Source of the DNA: Romanomermis culicivorax
Taxonomy: Eukaryota; Nematoda; Enoplea; Mermithida; Mermithidae
Assembly: GCA_963922205.1 (NCBI GenBank)
Contig: CAWUHX010000023.1
Span: 1 to 64,000, forward strand
DNA: 64,000 nt
Reading direction: 5' to 3'
Shown: one piece after another, positions 10,501 to 20,228 of the stretch
How positions within the stretch are numbered: the first letter of the stretch is position 1
How the letters are laid out: each line of letters opens with the position of its first letter
The notes under the pieces: model-generated
Database searches by the model: none
The model's input: the letters and a program-made list of their open reading frames with translations, nothing else
Told to the model about the DNA's origin: nothing
Position numbers and translations under genes: made by a program

Positions 10501-13500
10501 GCTGCCAAAACGGCACATGATGATGAGATGTTACTTTCGCAGCTACTGTAAGAATGTATGAACTAAAGAATAAAAAGATAAAATTCTGCAGAATCGTAGG
10601 TGAAGGTGCTCGGGAGTGCCTCTAAGCAGGAGTTTTCTTAATTTTTGCTTCTAATTTTTGACTGTTCAGACTTTCTTGCAGAGTGTAAAATGTTTGCTTG
10701 TGAAACAATTAATACATCAAACTATAATCTGTTGGTTATTTGATAATTCTACAGTATACCTAATAAATATATCACAAATAGTAGACAAGGGCCACCTGGC
10801 AAATACAATGATTTCTATGAAATTTTCAAAAGTATGCCTTCTTCAGAGCAGTGCAGCTCCCAAACGGTACAAAAATTTTGATGAAAATTTAACCAATGCA
10901 GTAAAAATCGGCTTCCGATGGGAAGGTGTTCGGGAGTAGTGTCCATAAACAAACTTTTTAAAATTTGATGACTCATTTCTGACACTTTAAACTTTATGAA
11001 AAAGTGTAATATGCAATTATATACTGTAAATGATACATCAAAAGAAAGCTTATTCTCTCCTCTGTAAAATGTATATTCATTCACCAAATAAGATCAATCT
11101 GATCTTGAAATATCGCTTAGCCAGCAAGACCACTGAAAAATGCCAAAAAATCATCAATTTTCAAACTTTGGCATACTGTAGCGGCGCGAATTTCGGTTTA
11201 CAAGCAAAACAAATGGCACCATGGAACTCAGTGCACGAAACTACCCAAAATGTCTGATTTTGAGGTATGATTAATTTTCAACTTATCATAGGGAAAGTAG
11301 AACCTCTCAGAAATCGTGTCTTAAAATACTGTAGTAAATCGGAATCAAAAAATTCTCACGACGGCGCGCTCGTCGTGGCGGATGATGATTCGTCCGCTGC
11401 TGCACCGCCGCCACCGCCGTTCACTCCAAAACTCAAACCGACTTGCCCCATATTTATGGGTTTTGCATATTCATAATCGTCGTCCAGGTCCTCTTTTTTA
11501 TCGTAATCGTCGTATTGAGGACTATAAAAAAATAAACAAACTATAATCGATCATACCTGGCCGTATCCAGGATTTTAAAAAAAACGGGGGAATTTTCAAA
11601 ATTTTTTAAAAAATTTACTGAATAAAAAGAAAATCATTTTTGTAGCAAAGACGACTTATCTTCAGTAAAAGTATGTAAATATAATAATTTAATTTGGGAA
11701 TTGTGATGTATAAGTACAATGATATTGCTAAAAATTTTGAATGTAAAAAAATTTAGGGGGCCTCAGCTTCCTCGTCCTACCTCGCCTGGCTTATGCTTCA
11801 TATGCAAATTTCAGTATAAATATAGCTCTGGTAAAATGATTGTATAAAGTTGATAAAAAAGCAAGATACGTTTTCAGAAAACACACTTTACACCTCACTT
11901 TTTTGGTAGAGTGTAGACATTGGGCTGCTGCATCATGGGCGCCGCACCAAACATCTGCGGTTGCTGCATCCGCATGGCCGGCTGCATCATGGAAGCAGCG
12001 TAGGGACTGGGGGCGAAATTGGAGTATGGCGTATCAGCAGCCCGACGCCTCAGTTTTGGGAAAGGTGCATCGGCTCGGGATGTGGCCGGCCTTGGAATCA
12101 GTGGCCGTGATGGCGCATGATTAACCAGCATTGATCGACCAATGATGGGAACGGGTGGCAGGAATATGGGAATAGCCTTTGGAAGCCGCCCAGCAATAGG
12201 CAGTGGGCGGAGTTGGGGCGCCTGATGCCGTTGATGGATTGTTCTATCATCTGCAAAACAATTACATTATGTGTTATCCTCAGTACCGTGTCACCCTGGG
12301 GAGCCGTGGAGCAATGGTCAAGAATAGGCAACAGTTAAGGATAGGCATAGTTAAGCATTCGCAATGGCTAAGTATCAGCGGGAAAGAGTTGTTTGTCCTC
12401 AACTATGGGTCCGTCGCCCTGGGGCGCAATGGTTAAGGATAGGTGGCAAACGTTGTCCTTAGCTACAGTGTCACGTGATCGTCCCGGCAGTCCGGGCGTG
12501 ATTGGGGGGGGGGGGGGGGTGCGAATCGCCACTGGGCTTATTTACGTTAAAAAACGGTTGTGAAACATCACTGATGATGTTTCACAACCGTTTTCAAAAA
12601 AATGTTGAAAAATGCCAATTTTCGGTAGAGAACGGTGACTTTTGAACAAAAAGCGGTGAACAACGATGATTTTTTAGTAAAAAATGCTCATTTTTGAACA
12701 GAAAACAGTCAAAAATGTAAATTTTTTCGCTGAAGTATAATGATTTTTTAAACAAAAAATGTTGAAAATGTCAACTTTTGCTAGAAAATGATCAGATTTG
12801 GTCAAAAGTGCTAAGTTTTCGTTGGAGAGAAACTTTGAACGAGAAAAAAAATTAAAATTATCAATTCTTAGCAGAGAATTGTAATTTTTGGGAAAAAGTC
12901 AAGAAATTTAGGCACAAAATTCTTTCCTTTTTGAATAAAAAACACTCAAAAATATCAATTTTAGAAGTACAAAATGGAAATTTTCTAATTGAAAACGATC
13001 AATTATATCAGCTTTTTAGTAAAAATAGTCTTTTTCAAACAAAAAAGCTCATTAATGTCAATGTTTTGAAAATCAATTTTGATCTTTGAGCAAAAAACGA
13101 TCAAAAAATTCCCTGGTAGAAAATGTCAATTTTTGAAGAAAAAATGATTTTGAATGTCAATTTTTTGGCCCCTGAGATAATATTAGGCTGTCGATGACCT
13201 CGCATTATTCGTGCAGTCTAAATCCAGAAACGAAATCTTCAGAATTCGAATTTTTTTCCGATTTTTTTACATTAACGATTGGCTTAAACTTCCTGATTTG
13301 CAAGTTTAAATGTTTCCTCTACGTATAAAAATTTATTGGGAATTTTTATAAAAAATGGATTTTTTGTGAATTCAATGGTCGAATAAAATCCAAATGAATC
13401 CGATTATGCAAATGTATGCAAATCAGTGCGACACAGTATGAAGTCTGGGTGATAATAGTGACATCGGTACTCAAAATTTCTCCTAAACGTTGGTCAAAGT

Positions 13501-13659
13501 ACAGGGAGAAATTTTGACCAGAAATTTGATCATGTGACCAAAGCTTTCTTTTGTAGAATAAGTGGTCAAGTACAACTTACCTGCAATTGGAAAACATTGA
13601 ACCAGTGTACTAAAACATAGGATGAATATCCAACTGGTAAAATATACTATGATTATCAT
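7533..13659 (-). CDS. Gene A: small secreted protein, five-member local family
   Basis: Four exons on the minus strand: 13659-13581, 12250-11899, 11521-11360 and 7668-7533 (729 nt, 242 aa). All junctions are GT-AG, in frame, with phases 1, 2, 2. Exon 1 encodes a signal peptide (MIIIVYFTSWIFILCFS..QCFPIA). Exon 2 is Pro/Arg-rich and then Met/Gln-rich, ending NVYTLPK. Exon 3 has an acidic tract (QYDDYDKKEDLDDDYEY), then MGQVGLSFGVNG and a Gly/Ala/Ser-rich tail. Exon 4 encodes FSGLMGGVAKIVQADAQKEM and a Met-rich end, stopping at TAA. The product is probably secreted; its function is unknown. Exon 4 is about 96% identical to that of gene C. The 3.7-kb third intron holds telomere-like repeats and two transposons. 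Low-complexity secreted proteins of this kind can be structural or membrane-active, but nothing here decides it. Confidence 0.8.
7788..7833. repeat. Interstitial telomere repeat (TTAGGC on the minus strand)
   Basis: About seven perfect tandem GCCTAA units, i.e. TTAGGC on the opposite strand, the telomere unit of most nematodes. It sits in gene A intron 3, about 120 bp from the start of exon 4. Confidence 0.95.
7834..9168. other. Gene A intron 3, no feature seen
   Basis: AT-rich intronic sequence, no exon or repeat identified. Confidence 0.5.
9169..9347. mobile_element. 179-bp hAT-like MITE
   Basis: The ends are inverted (CCAGGGGTTTTTTCTGCAC at left, GCGGAAAAAAATCCCTGG at right), with internal GTGCGGAAA palindromic words. 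It is flanked by TTAGAAA on both sides, a 7-8 bp duplication. CAGGG...CCCTG termini plus an about 8-bp duplication fit the hAT superfamily. No coding capacity. Confidence 0.8.
9440..11335. mobile_element. 1.9-kb element with ~120-bp inverted ends
   Basis: The left end (9443-9560) and right end (about 11215-11332) are inverted copies of each other, sharing TTTAAGACACGATTTCTGAG and CTATGATAAGTTGAAAATTA. The interior holds a diverged direct duplication (around 10610-10760 and 10915-11070: GTGTAAAATG and GATACATCAAA modules). No transposase-like frame is found, so it is probably non-autonomous. It lies wholly in gene A intron 3. Confidence 0.65.
12280..12530 (+). repeat. tRNA-like direct repeats with a G16 run
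   Basis: Two diverged copies share GTCCTCA..CCCTGGGG..GCAATGGT(C/T)AAG(G/A)ATAGG, resembling a tRNA A box/D arm (GGCGCAATGGTTAAGG). After them come 16 consecutive Gs (12504-12519) and GTGCGAATCGCCAC, which resembles a T arm. It could be a degenerate tRNA-derived SINE. No complete cloverleaf is seen. Located in gene A intron 1, just upstream of exon 2. Confidence 0.3.
12551..12594. repeat. Perfect hairpin, 20-bp arms, 4-nt loop
   Basis: Arm 12551-12570 is an exact reverse complement of 12575-12594, with loop CTGA. No similar copy was noticed elsewhere. Possible MITE remnant or a structure in the gene A intron 1 transcript. Confidence 0.9.
12595..13175. repeat. Degenerate AT-rich short tandem repeat
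   Basis: Loosely repeated 40-60 base units built on AATTTTTGAACAAAAAACG and TCAAAAATGTCAATTTT fill this part of gene A intron 1. Unit boundaries are too diverged to fix by eye. Confidence 0.55.
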
Positions 13660-13892
13660 GGTTGCTTTTGTAGAAAAATAAAGTCCGATATTGTTAATCT
13701 TGAAAAATCAGACCATACTCCAGAAGATAAAATCAAAAAATGTATGATCATGATAAGAAAACGAAAAGTATGAATTGTTTTTGATCCAGTCATACTTTTT
13801 TCAAGAAAAACAACGAATGGAACATAAATTATTTAAAAATAGTTCGACCCAATGATGAATGATAGAAGATGATCGTCCGCAAAAATTATCAT

Positions 13893-13920
13893 GCCATGTA
13901 TATATTTTGATGAAAATCAA
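13893..13920 (-). promoter_or_regulatory. Candidate core promoter of gene A
   Basis: The plus-strand segment GCCATGTATATATTTTGATG recurs almost unchanged upstream of gene C (29368 on). On the minus strand it holds a TATA-like AAAATATATA. It is 234 bp before the ATG (262 bp in gene C). A second block shared by both genes (AAAATCAGACCATACTCCA) is nearer the ATG, at 13705-13723 and 29162-29179. Conservation between paralogues plus the TATA-like core suggests a promoter. Confidence 0.4.
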
Positions 13921-13929
13921 ATTCATTTT

Positions 13930-14430
13930 GAAAATTTTCTGTTTCTTCTTCATGCAGGTTTTTTTCCGTTTTTTTGTGCTAGTTAAGATTCTGCATGTTG
14001 CTTGATTTATTCCTCAATATCCGGGACTGATTTCATAAAAATTAAAAATGGAAAACATTGAATGTTTTGTAAATTTTGTCAGTTTTCAAGTTGATCAGCT
14101 AGATTGCAATGTTCTGGAGAGTGGATTAAAAGATGATCCATTATCAATTTGAGTACAAATTCATACCAGTGGATCGAAACTTGATAAAATGACACATTTT
14201 TGATTTAATTGTTTGAGTGTGAGTGTCAAAAATGTTAAACTGACGCTTAGATACTTATAGTGACCACTGAACGTATTATCTTGCGAATCTATAATTTTTT
14301 AAACTTCGAGCCACCTCTGTACTTCCACGGCATCAATCAGATTGAGCCACAAAATATTCAAGTTGAATTTCGTTGGTTGCATGTGACATGCACTGAAATT
14401 TAATGTACCATTACTATTGTGGGTGCGCCA
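13930..14430. other. Intergenic, nothing recognised
   Basis: AT-rich sequence upstream of gene A with no supported feature. Confidence 0.5.
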
Positions 14431-14529
14431 CGAAGTGTAAATTGGGTTTTAGTATAGAAGTGCACTTGATTTCGCATAATTAGTGCGTGAATCCTCAGTT
14501 GGGGATGCCCTCACAGTAGCATACATCCT

Positions 14530-15235
14530 GAGTATTAGCGTGCTGGTGGCCACCCATCTTATAACGTGCAAATGTAGAAAGTACCTACAGTAATAGGGTA
14601 AAATATGTGAAGAGGCATAAACGGTATAGCATGCTTGTTGATGATAGCTTAAGCCTAAGCCTATATGGTCAGTTATACTTGTCTTTTTCTACACAGCAGA
14701 ATGGAACGGATCGCCAACAGCTTGAAACCTTCAGCCTGTAAATCCACTTTTGATTGTAAAGGATAACTGCAATTTTGTCGAAAATGACCGATGGTAAACT
14801 CTAATCGAGCCAAATTGAATGAAAATTTCCCTTGTGTTCGGTGACATTATGTCGATTGCATTTGGATCCATCCCATTCCATGGGAAAAGGCAAGTATAAA
14901 TGACCCTTTTAAGCCTGAGCTAAAGCTTAAGCCTGAGCTTAAGCCTGAGCTTAAGCCTAAGCCTGAGCTTAAGCCTAAGCCTGAGCTTAAGCCTAAGCCT
15001 GAGCTTAAACCTAAGCCTGAGCTTAAGCCTAAGCCTGAGCTTAAGCCTAAGCTTAAGCCTAAGCTTAAGATGGAACTTAACCCTATGCCTGAGCCTGTGC
15101 CTAAGCCTATTAACGGCAAATTGTTATTGTTGCCTAAATTTACACATCATAACCAGTTACTGTAGGTACCTTATGCGTAACACACGTTATAAGATGGTTG
15201 GCCACCAGGCGCACTAATACGGGCATCCTGCCCAT
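14530..15235. mobile_element. TIR element with a telomere-like core
   Basis: The arms at about 14530-14592 and 15160-15230 are inverted copies, sharing TTATAACGTG, GGTGGCCA and TACCTACAGTAA. Between them lie TTAAGCCTAAGCC (14646 on) and a 200-bp degenerate telomere-like block. No coding capacity. Confidence 0.6.
14909..15112. repeat. Degenerate telomere-like array (GCCTAA/GCCTGA/GCTTAA)
   Basis: About 30 hexamers of GCCTAA and its variants GCCTGA and GCTTAA follow one another in higher-order order (AAGCCTAAGCCTGAGCTT repeated). The order shows that the block grew by unequal exchange after the variants arose. The Leu/Ser/Gly open frame across it on the minus strand is an artefact. Confidence 0.9.
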
Positions 15236-16740
15236 TAAAATTGCAAAGATGGTGAGAAGATGTCTATTACCTGGGCACCACTGCCTTCAAGACCATATGT
15301 GGCATGTTATGACCATTCTCACAAATTTAGTGTATTTTGTCGAAGCCGCCCATTGTTTATCTTATTATTGGTTTTTTTACCCCACTACAGTGGAGCAGCT
15401 GAATTGTTGTTGGTTTATTCATTATTTTTGGTGATGTGAATTTATATTGGTACCTATTCTTCTTGTCTCACCTTTCTGACTTTTACAAAGATCATTAGGT
15501 AAGTACTCTGGTAGTTTTTTCCAGTGCAAGCTGTTTGATTCCAGTTGCTGTAACATAAGTTGTGAAATAGCTGAAAGTTGTGTTTAGTCTTGTGAAGGAC
15601 TGTTTCACTGTACCGACATTTACTTATAGGAAACTCGATTGATTGAGTGACCTATAGTAATTGGTCATAAACAAGCATTAAGCCCTTTAGTTATATTGCT
15701 GTTATTCTTTGATCTAAATTGATACATATCTTACAGTATGATCGAATTACATGATGTGCGAGTACGAGTGATGCATACCTTACAGTATGATCACAATAAT
15801 GTGCAAGTACAAATTATGCAAACTTTGCTGAATTATCACATAATATGATGTGTGCATACCTTTCATGTACTGCATTGTGCCAGGAAGTTCCAGAACCTTT
15901 CACAACATTATATAATATTCTTTTACATTCTACAAGGTTTTAGAACATTCCATGATACTATACAAGCTGTGTTGTTTGTATATTCATTCATTTATTTATT
16001 GTGCTATTTAGTACTTTGATATTAATTGTTGTGTTAGTTAGCCTTATTGAACCTAGCTTTTTACCACCTAGTATTCCAGTTGGATATTTACCAATTATTC
16101 AAAGGCAAATCTATTTTCAACTTAGTCTAGTCATTATTCAAGACACAACATAAACAGAGATTTAAACATAAATACCTTGAGTAGCAAACCCACAATTTGT
16201 GAATTGAAATAGTAATAGGTAAAACTTATAAAATTAAAACACTGACATTCGGATAACCATTCATTTTGGGAGTTAAGCAGGAAGTTGTGTTGGGGATGTT
16301 CTTACAGTAGCAGTCATCCCAGATCAATGGAAAATTGAAAGATGAGGCTGATGCCACAGTGAAATGAAGAAGAAAGTGATATTTCGTTCTTAAACTTCCA
16401 TTTAATCGTGTAAATAATGTGTAGCCCATGTCAGATGTTAAGGGCACCAACTGAGTGATTTTATCAAGGACTGTACAACCCTTACCAGACAGACATTGAG
16501 TGTAGGGAGTTCCAGGTTTTAGTAGTAACCTGCAAGGAGCAGCTTTGGAGAACCATGCATGCTTTTCAATTGCAAGCTTATTTAGAGTTGCCATTTACTG
16601 AGCAAACTTCAGTTACTCTGTAACTGAGGGTTGTATTTGGTCTGCGAGGAAGCTAGTGACGTTTGCTTATAGGAAACTCTTTTGGGGTACCTACAGTAAT
16701 TGGTCATATGCATGCAGCAAGCTCTAATAGATTGTTTGAT
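15236..16740. repeat. Diverged duplicated modules, intergenic
   Basis: A module containing TTGCTTATAGGAAACTC and AGTAATTGGTCATA occurs near 15620-15670 and again near 16660-16705. Another containing TTGGGGATG..ACAGTAGCA occurs at 14500-14525 and 16290-16310. TACAGTATGATC words recur at 15733-15790. These look like decayed transposon copies. The 122-codon minus-strand frame at 16594-16226 lies within this repeat material and is not supported as a gene. Confidence 0.45.
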
Positions 16741-19580
16741 ATTTACTGCAACAGAATTCAATCAATTTGAGAAAATCATTTTTTCAACAGAAATAGGTTC
16801 TTCTGACTAAGTTGAAATGTCTTTTCCCTATGCTTGGATAAAATGGCATTTTTTCATCATTTGTTTTCCACAAAAAATGAGCAACTAGAGTGTGTGATTT
16901 TTGGGCCATTCTGGAATGTTTTTTGACAATCAAAATCCAAACATTTTAGAATTTTTGGGTTTTTGACTAAAGTTAGCCGAAAAATTTTTCCATGAAATTC
17001 AATACATTAGGTGGAAATTTTCATTGTATTGAGAATATATCAGGATTAGACAAATTGCTGTAAATGTTTTGGAATTTCTTTTTTTACTTGTTTACCCATT
17101 CTCTCAATTGTTTAATTCATTAACACACTTGTTAGATTCCAAAATGCTGATTTCAGTGAATAATCTGTTATTTAAAATATCTAAAATTCATTAAACGCTG
17201 ACTGAATTTATGTGTACGTCAAGGCATAGTTTATTTGCGCTCAAAATATCTGAAGCTAGAATCTCATTTTTATTTTCAGTCACTGTAATATGTATAACAC
17301 TACTGAAAACCATTTTTCATTTGCGCCATTTTAAATTCTATAACTTAGGTTTATTGGAGTTGATAAGTTAGCATTTTATATTCATTTCTTAACATGATGC
17401 TAATTTTATTAACAGTTGCTCATATTTTTCTGCATATATTTTTGATCTATAACTTCATTTTGAAATGTTTATCTTGCAGATCTGAAATCGTGTTAAGCAA
17501 TATTACTGTAGAAATGCATTATGCATGCTTGAATAATCATAACGTCTGCCTTCAGATTGCTAATTAATCTGGTAATATATACAGGGTTTCCCATTGTCAA
17601 CTTTAAATGGGAACAATAACTGAAAGTTGAAATTTAGAGCCAAAGAAACTAGAATATGATATTTTGATCACTGTACAAGCCCGTTATCAGATATGTTGCA
17701 TTCTGAATCCTTTCTCATAGCTAGATCTTCACTTCCTCAAAGAATCTGTTTTTTGTGTGGAATCTATACCCTTGACAAGAAAGTAATGTCAAAAAACTGA
17801 CTACATTTTTAAACTTTTATTACATTTGCATGAACGATTCACTACTTTACATATTTTAGAATATCTACAAATGACGCATAATTCCATTACAAGATTTAAT
17901 TCACTAAAAATAAGACATTAATGAAACGATTGAATGACTAGTATGCTCATGCATCATAAACGACATTACATATTATATAACTTGTATGTAATACAACGTC
18001 TGTACATACCTTAGTAAAACGCCAGGGACAGAGTTAACAGCGGTTTTTCCAAATGAAATTTCCAGGTTTTGCAGGTAAGGTTTTTTTCAGAGCAAGATTC
18101 AATTATTACTATACATTGAATGATAGAAATGTGTATAACCACACGGAGACCAGGGCAATGTTTTGATATTTTCAATCACCGCGACAAACAAGAAAACCAA
18201 CAACTGTTTTTGATAAATTTGGTTGAAAATACGGGAATCAAGTCAGTTTTGGACTGGAAAATTCAAGTAAAATTCGGAAATCAGGCAACCACCAAAAAGT
18301 AGAGATTCTTTGACCAGCAAGAACTTTTGTCATTGCCCAGTACCAACCAGGAACTGTAAACATATAACATTATAAAGCAGATATGATAATGAAAAATTCT
18401 ATGAAATTGATTTTAAAATATTTCAATAAAATTTTTTTATGTTCTACAATGCGTGAGCTCAAAATTTTTTCCGAAAAGTTTGATGACTTCTTTGTGTCGA
18501 GAGTGGCTTGGCACAAAGAAGCGCAGAGTGGAAAAAACATGCTTTACACAATCGTGGAATTCGTGTGTTCTCATGCACACAGTGTGGACTGTATGCTCCC
18601 AAATAGGGAAAATTTACTTAAAATACGTTTCTACTCAGAACAGCTTACATAGCTGCTGCTTGTGTACAAGCTAGAATGATTAATACTTATTGTATTAGTG
18701 TTTTGAGTAGTGTACTAACTATGCACCTCAATCTACATAAATTTTATGTACCTAAAGCATAACGTTATCTGAATCTGGTGGCTAAATGGTTTCAATTAAA
18801 TGTCTCAAAGCGTATCATAAACTTCCTGGAGTATTGTTATCTTGGGAGAATCGCTATTCTGAGACTCGATACCTTTGCAAAAACGACAGTGCTAAATCAT
18901 ACTGTCATGTTATGTAAAATATATTTTTGAAAAACTGATTTGTAGTTGGAAGAATCCTGCGTTATCATGCAGTCGGCCACCAGATCAGGAAACCACGTGA
19001 AACTAAAAGTGCTTCTGAAAAATTGAGATCATGAAAAATCATGAAGGAAAAATTTATTGAATAGAGTGTACGAGCCTTCCATAATTTTCATTAAAAGTTT
19101 GGCTCCGACCTCGTTTCAAAATTAATGGAGTACAACATGGAAAATTTTCAAAACCAAAAAAGTAGAATTTCCTGAAATTCATCATGTACAAAATAATTAA
19201 TGTCATATATGGCATCTCTCATAGGAGTATCAGGCTTTAGCTGTTCTTTCGTCAGGACAGTAAATCTCATTGCGTTACTAGCTCTCAGTATCTGAACATT
19301 GTAACTAAAAGTAAGCTTCCAAAATGTTTCTTAATATTCATTAATGATAACATTATAGCAATCATAATCCTAATTACTCCTCAAAAATGTTAAATGTTAA
19401 CAAGAGACAAAATAGATCTACAGATGTACTAAAAATGTTGATTGAATAATGATTTTAGACTTCCTGTGCGCAGTTTAGCTACAGCCAGATAAATAATGAT
19501 ACTAATGCTTAAAAACCGGTAAGAAGTGCTGGTGAAATTTTGAGGTTTTGAACTTTTAAAATGACGCTATAATTTGTATC
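16741..19580. other. Intergenic, nothing recognised
   Basis: Long AT-rich stretch. Only a short trace of the 2.5-kb TIR family (AGAATCGCTATTCTGAGACT near 18847) and scattered CTGTAG words are seen. Short frames at 18120-18302 and 18383-18674 lack splice or family support. Confidence 0.45.
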
Positions 19581-19869
19581 TTGCATACATCATAACAATC
19601 TAAATCGAAATTCCGTTACTTTTCCAGGTTTTCCAGGAAAAACTTTTTTCCTTGATTTTTCCAGGTTTTCTAGGTTGCTGGACATCCTGCTAATAGCAAA
19701 AGAATTTAATAAACTGGCACCAAAAATTATGTTCGTTTGCATAGAAAAATAAAAAATTTTATTAAGGGCCGCTAAAAAAAACATTCTTCAAGCATAGACT
19801 AGAAGATTTTTAGTGGCCCTAAATTTTTAGCCGCCCGGGGCAGCCGCCCAGCTTGCCCCCATCTAAGAA

Positions 19870-20103
19870 CAGCCCTGAAAAAAAGTTCTGGACGAATGTT
19901 TCAAGGTCATCGTTTTCAAATTCTATATCGAGAAGGCTATTCTGAAATGACCGGTACAAATAATAATCTGATGATGTGGGGCAACAACTTCCAATTTAAT
20001 TCCTGGATTTTCGCTTCCACAATGGCAGTGATATGTGGACAGGCATTGTCATGAAGCAGAAGTACTCCTTTGCTTTTTACCAATGTAGGCTGCTTTTGAA
20101 TCT
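19870..20103 (-). pseudogene. mariner-like transposase fragment (relic)
   Basis: Read on the minus strand, KSKGVLLLHDNACPH followed by VEAKIQELNWKLLPH matches the second-aspartate region of mariner (DD34D) transposases. After a frameshift and a small deletion of the usual segment that follows, SFQNSLLDIEFENDDLETF resumes the family pattern. The N-terminal DNA-binding part and the other catalytic aspartates are missing. It is a dead fragment, downstream of gene B on the same strand. Confidence 0.75.
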
Positions 20104-20228
20104 AAGAATTTTGTACATAAAAAACTTTTTCTTTCATTTCTTCTGTTTTCTTGGCAGTTATGGTCTTTCTTTACTGCAGATTAAAATATGTAACAATAGT
20201 ACATCAAATTATAGCTACAATAAGATTG

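Noticed and set aside
14847-15119. Minus-strand Leu-Ser-Ser-Gly repeat protein
   Set aside because: Translation of the degenerate telomere-like array; periodic by construction.
15885-15950. Heat-shock-element-like GTTCCAGAACCTTTC words
   Set aside because: Only partial matches, no gene nearby and easily formed by chance in this sequence.
16226-16594. 122-codon minus-strand ORF
   Set aside because: Overlaps diverged repeat modules shared with 14.5 kb; no splice context or family.
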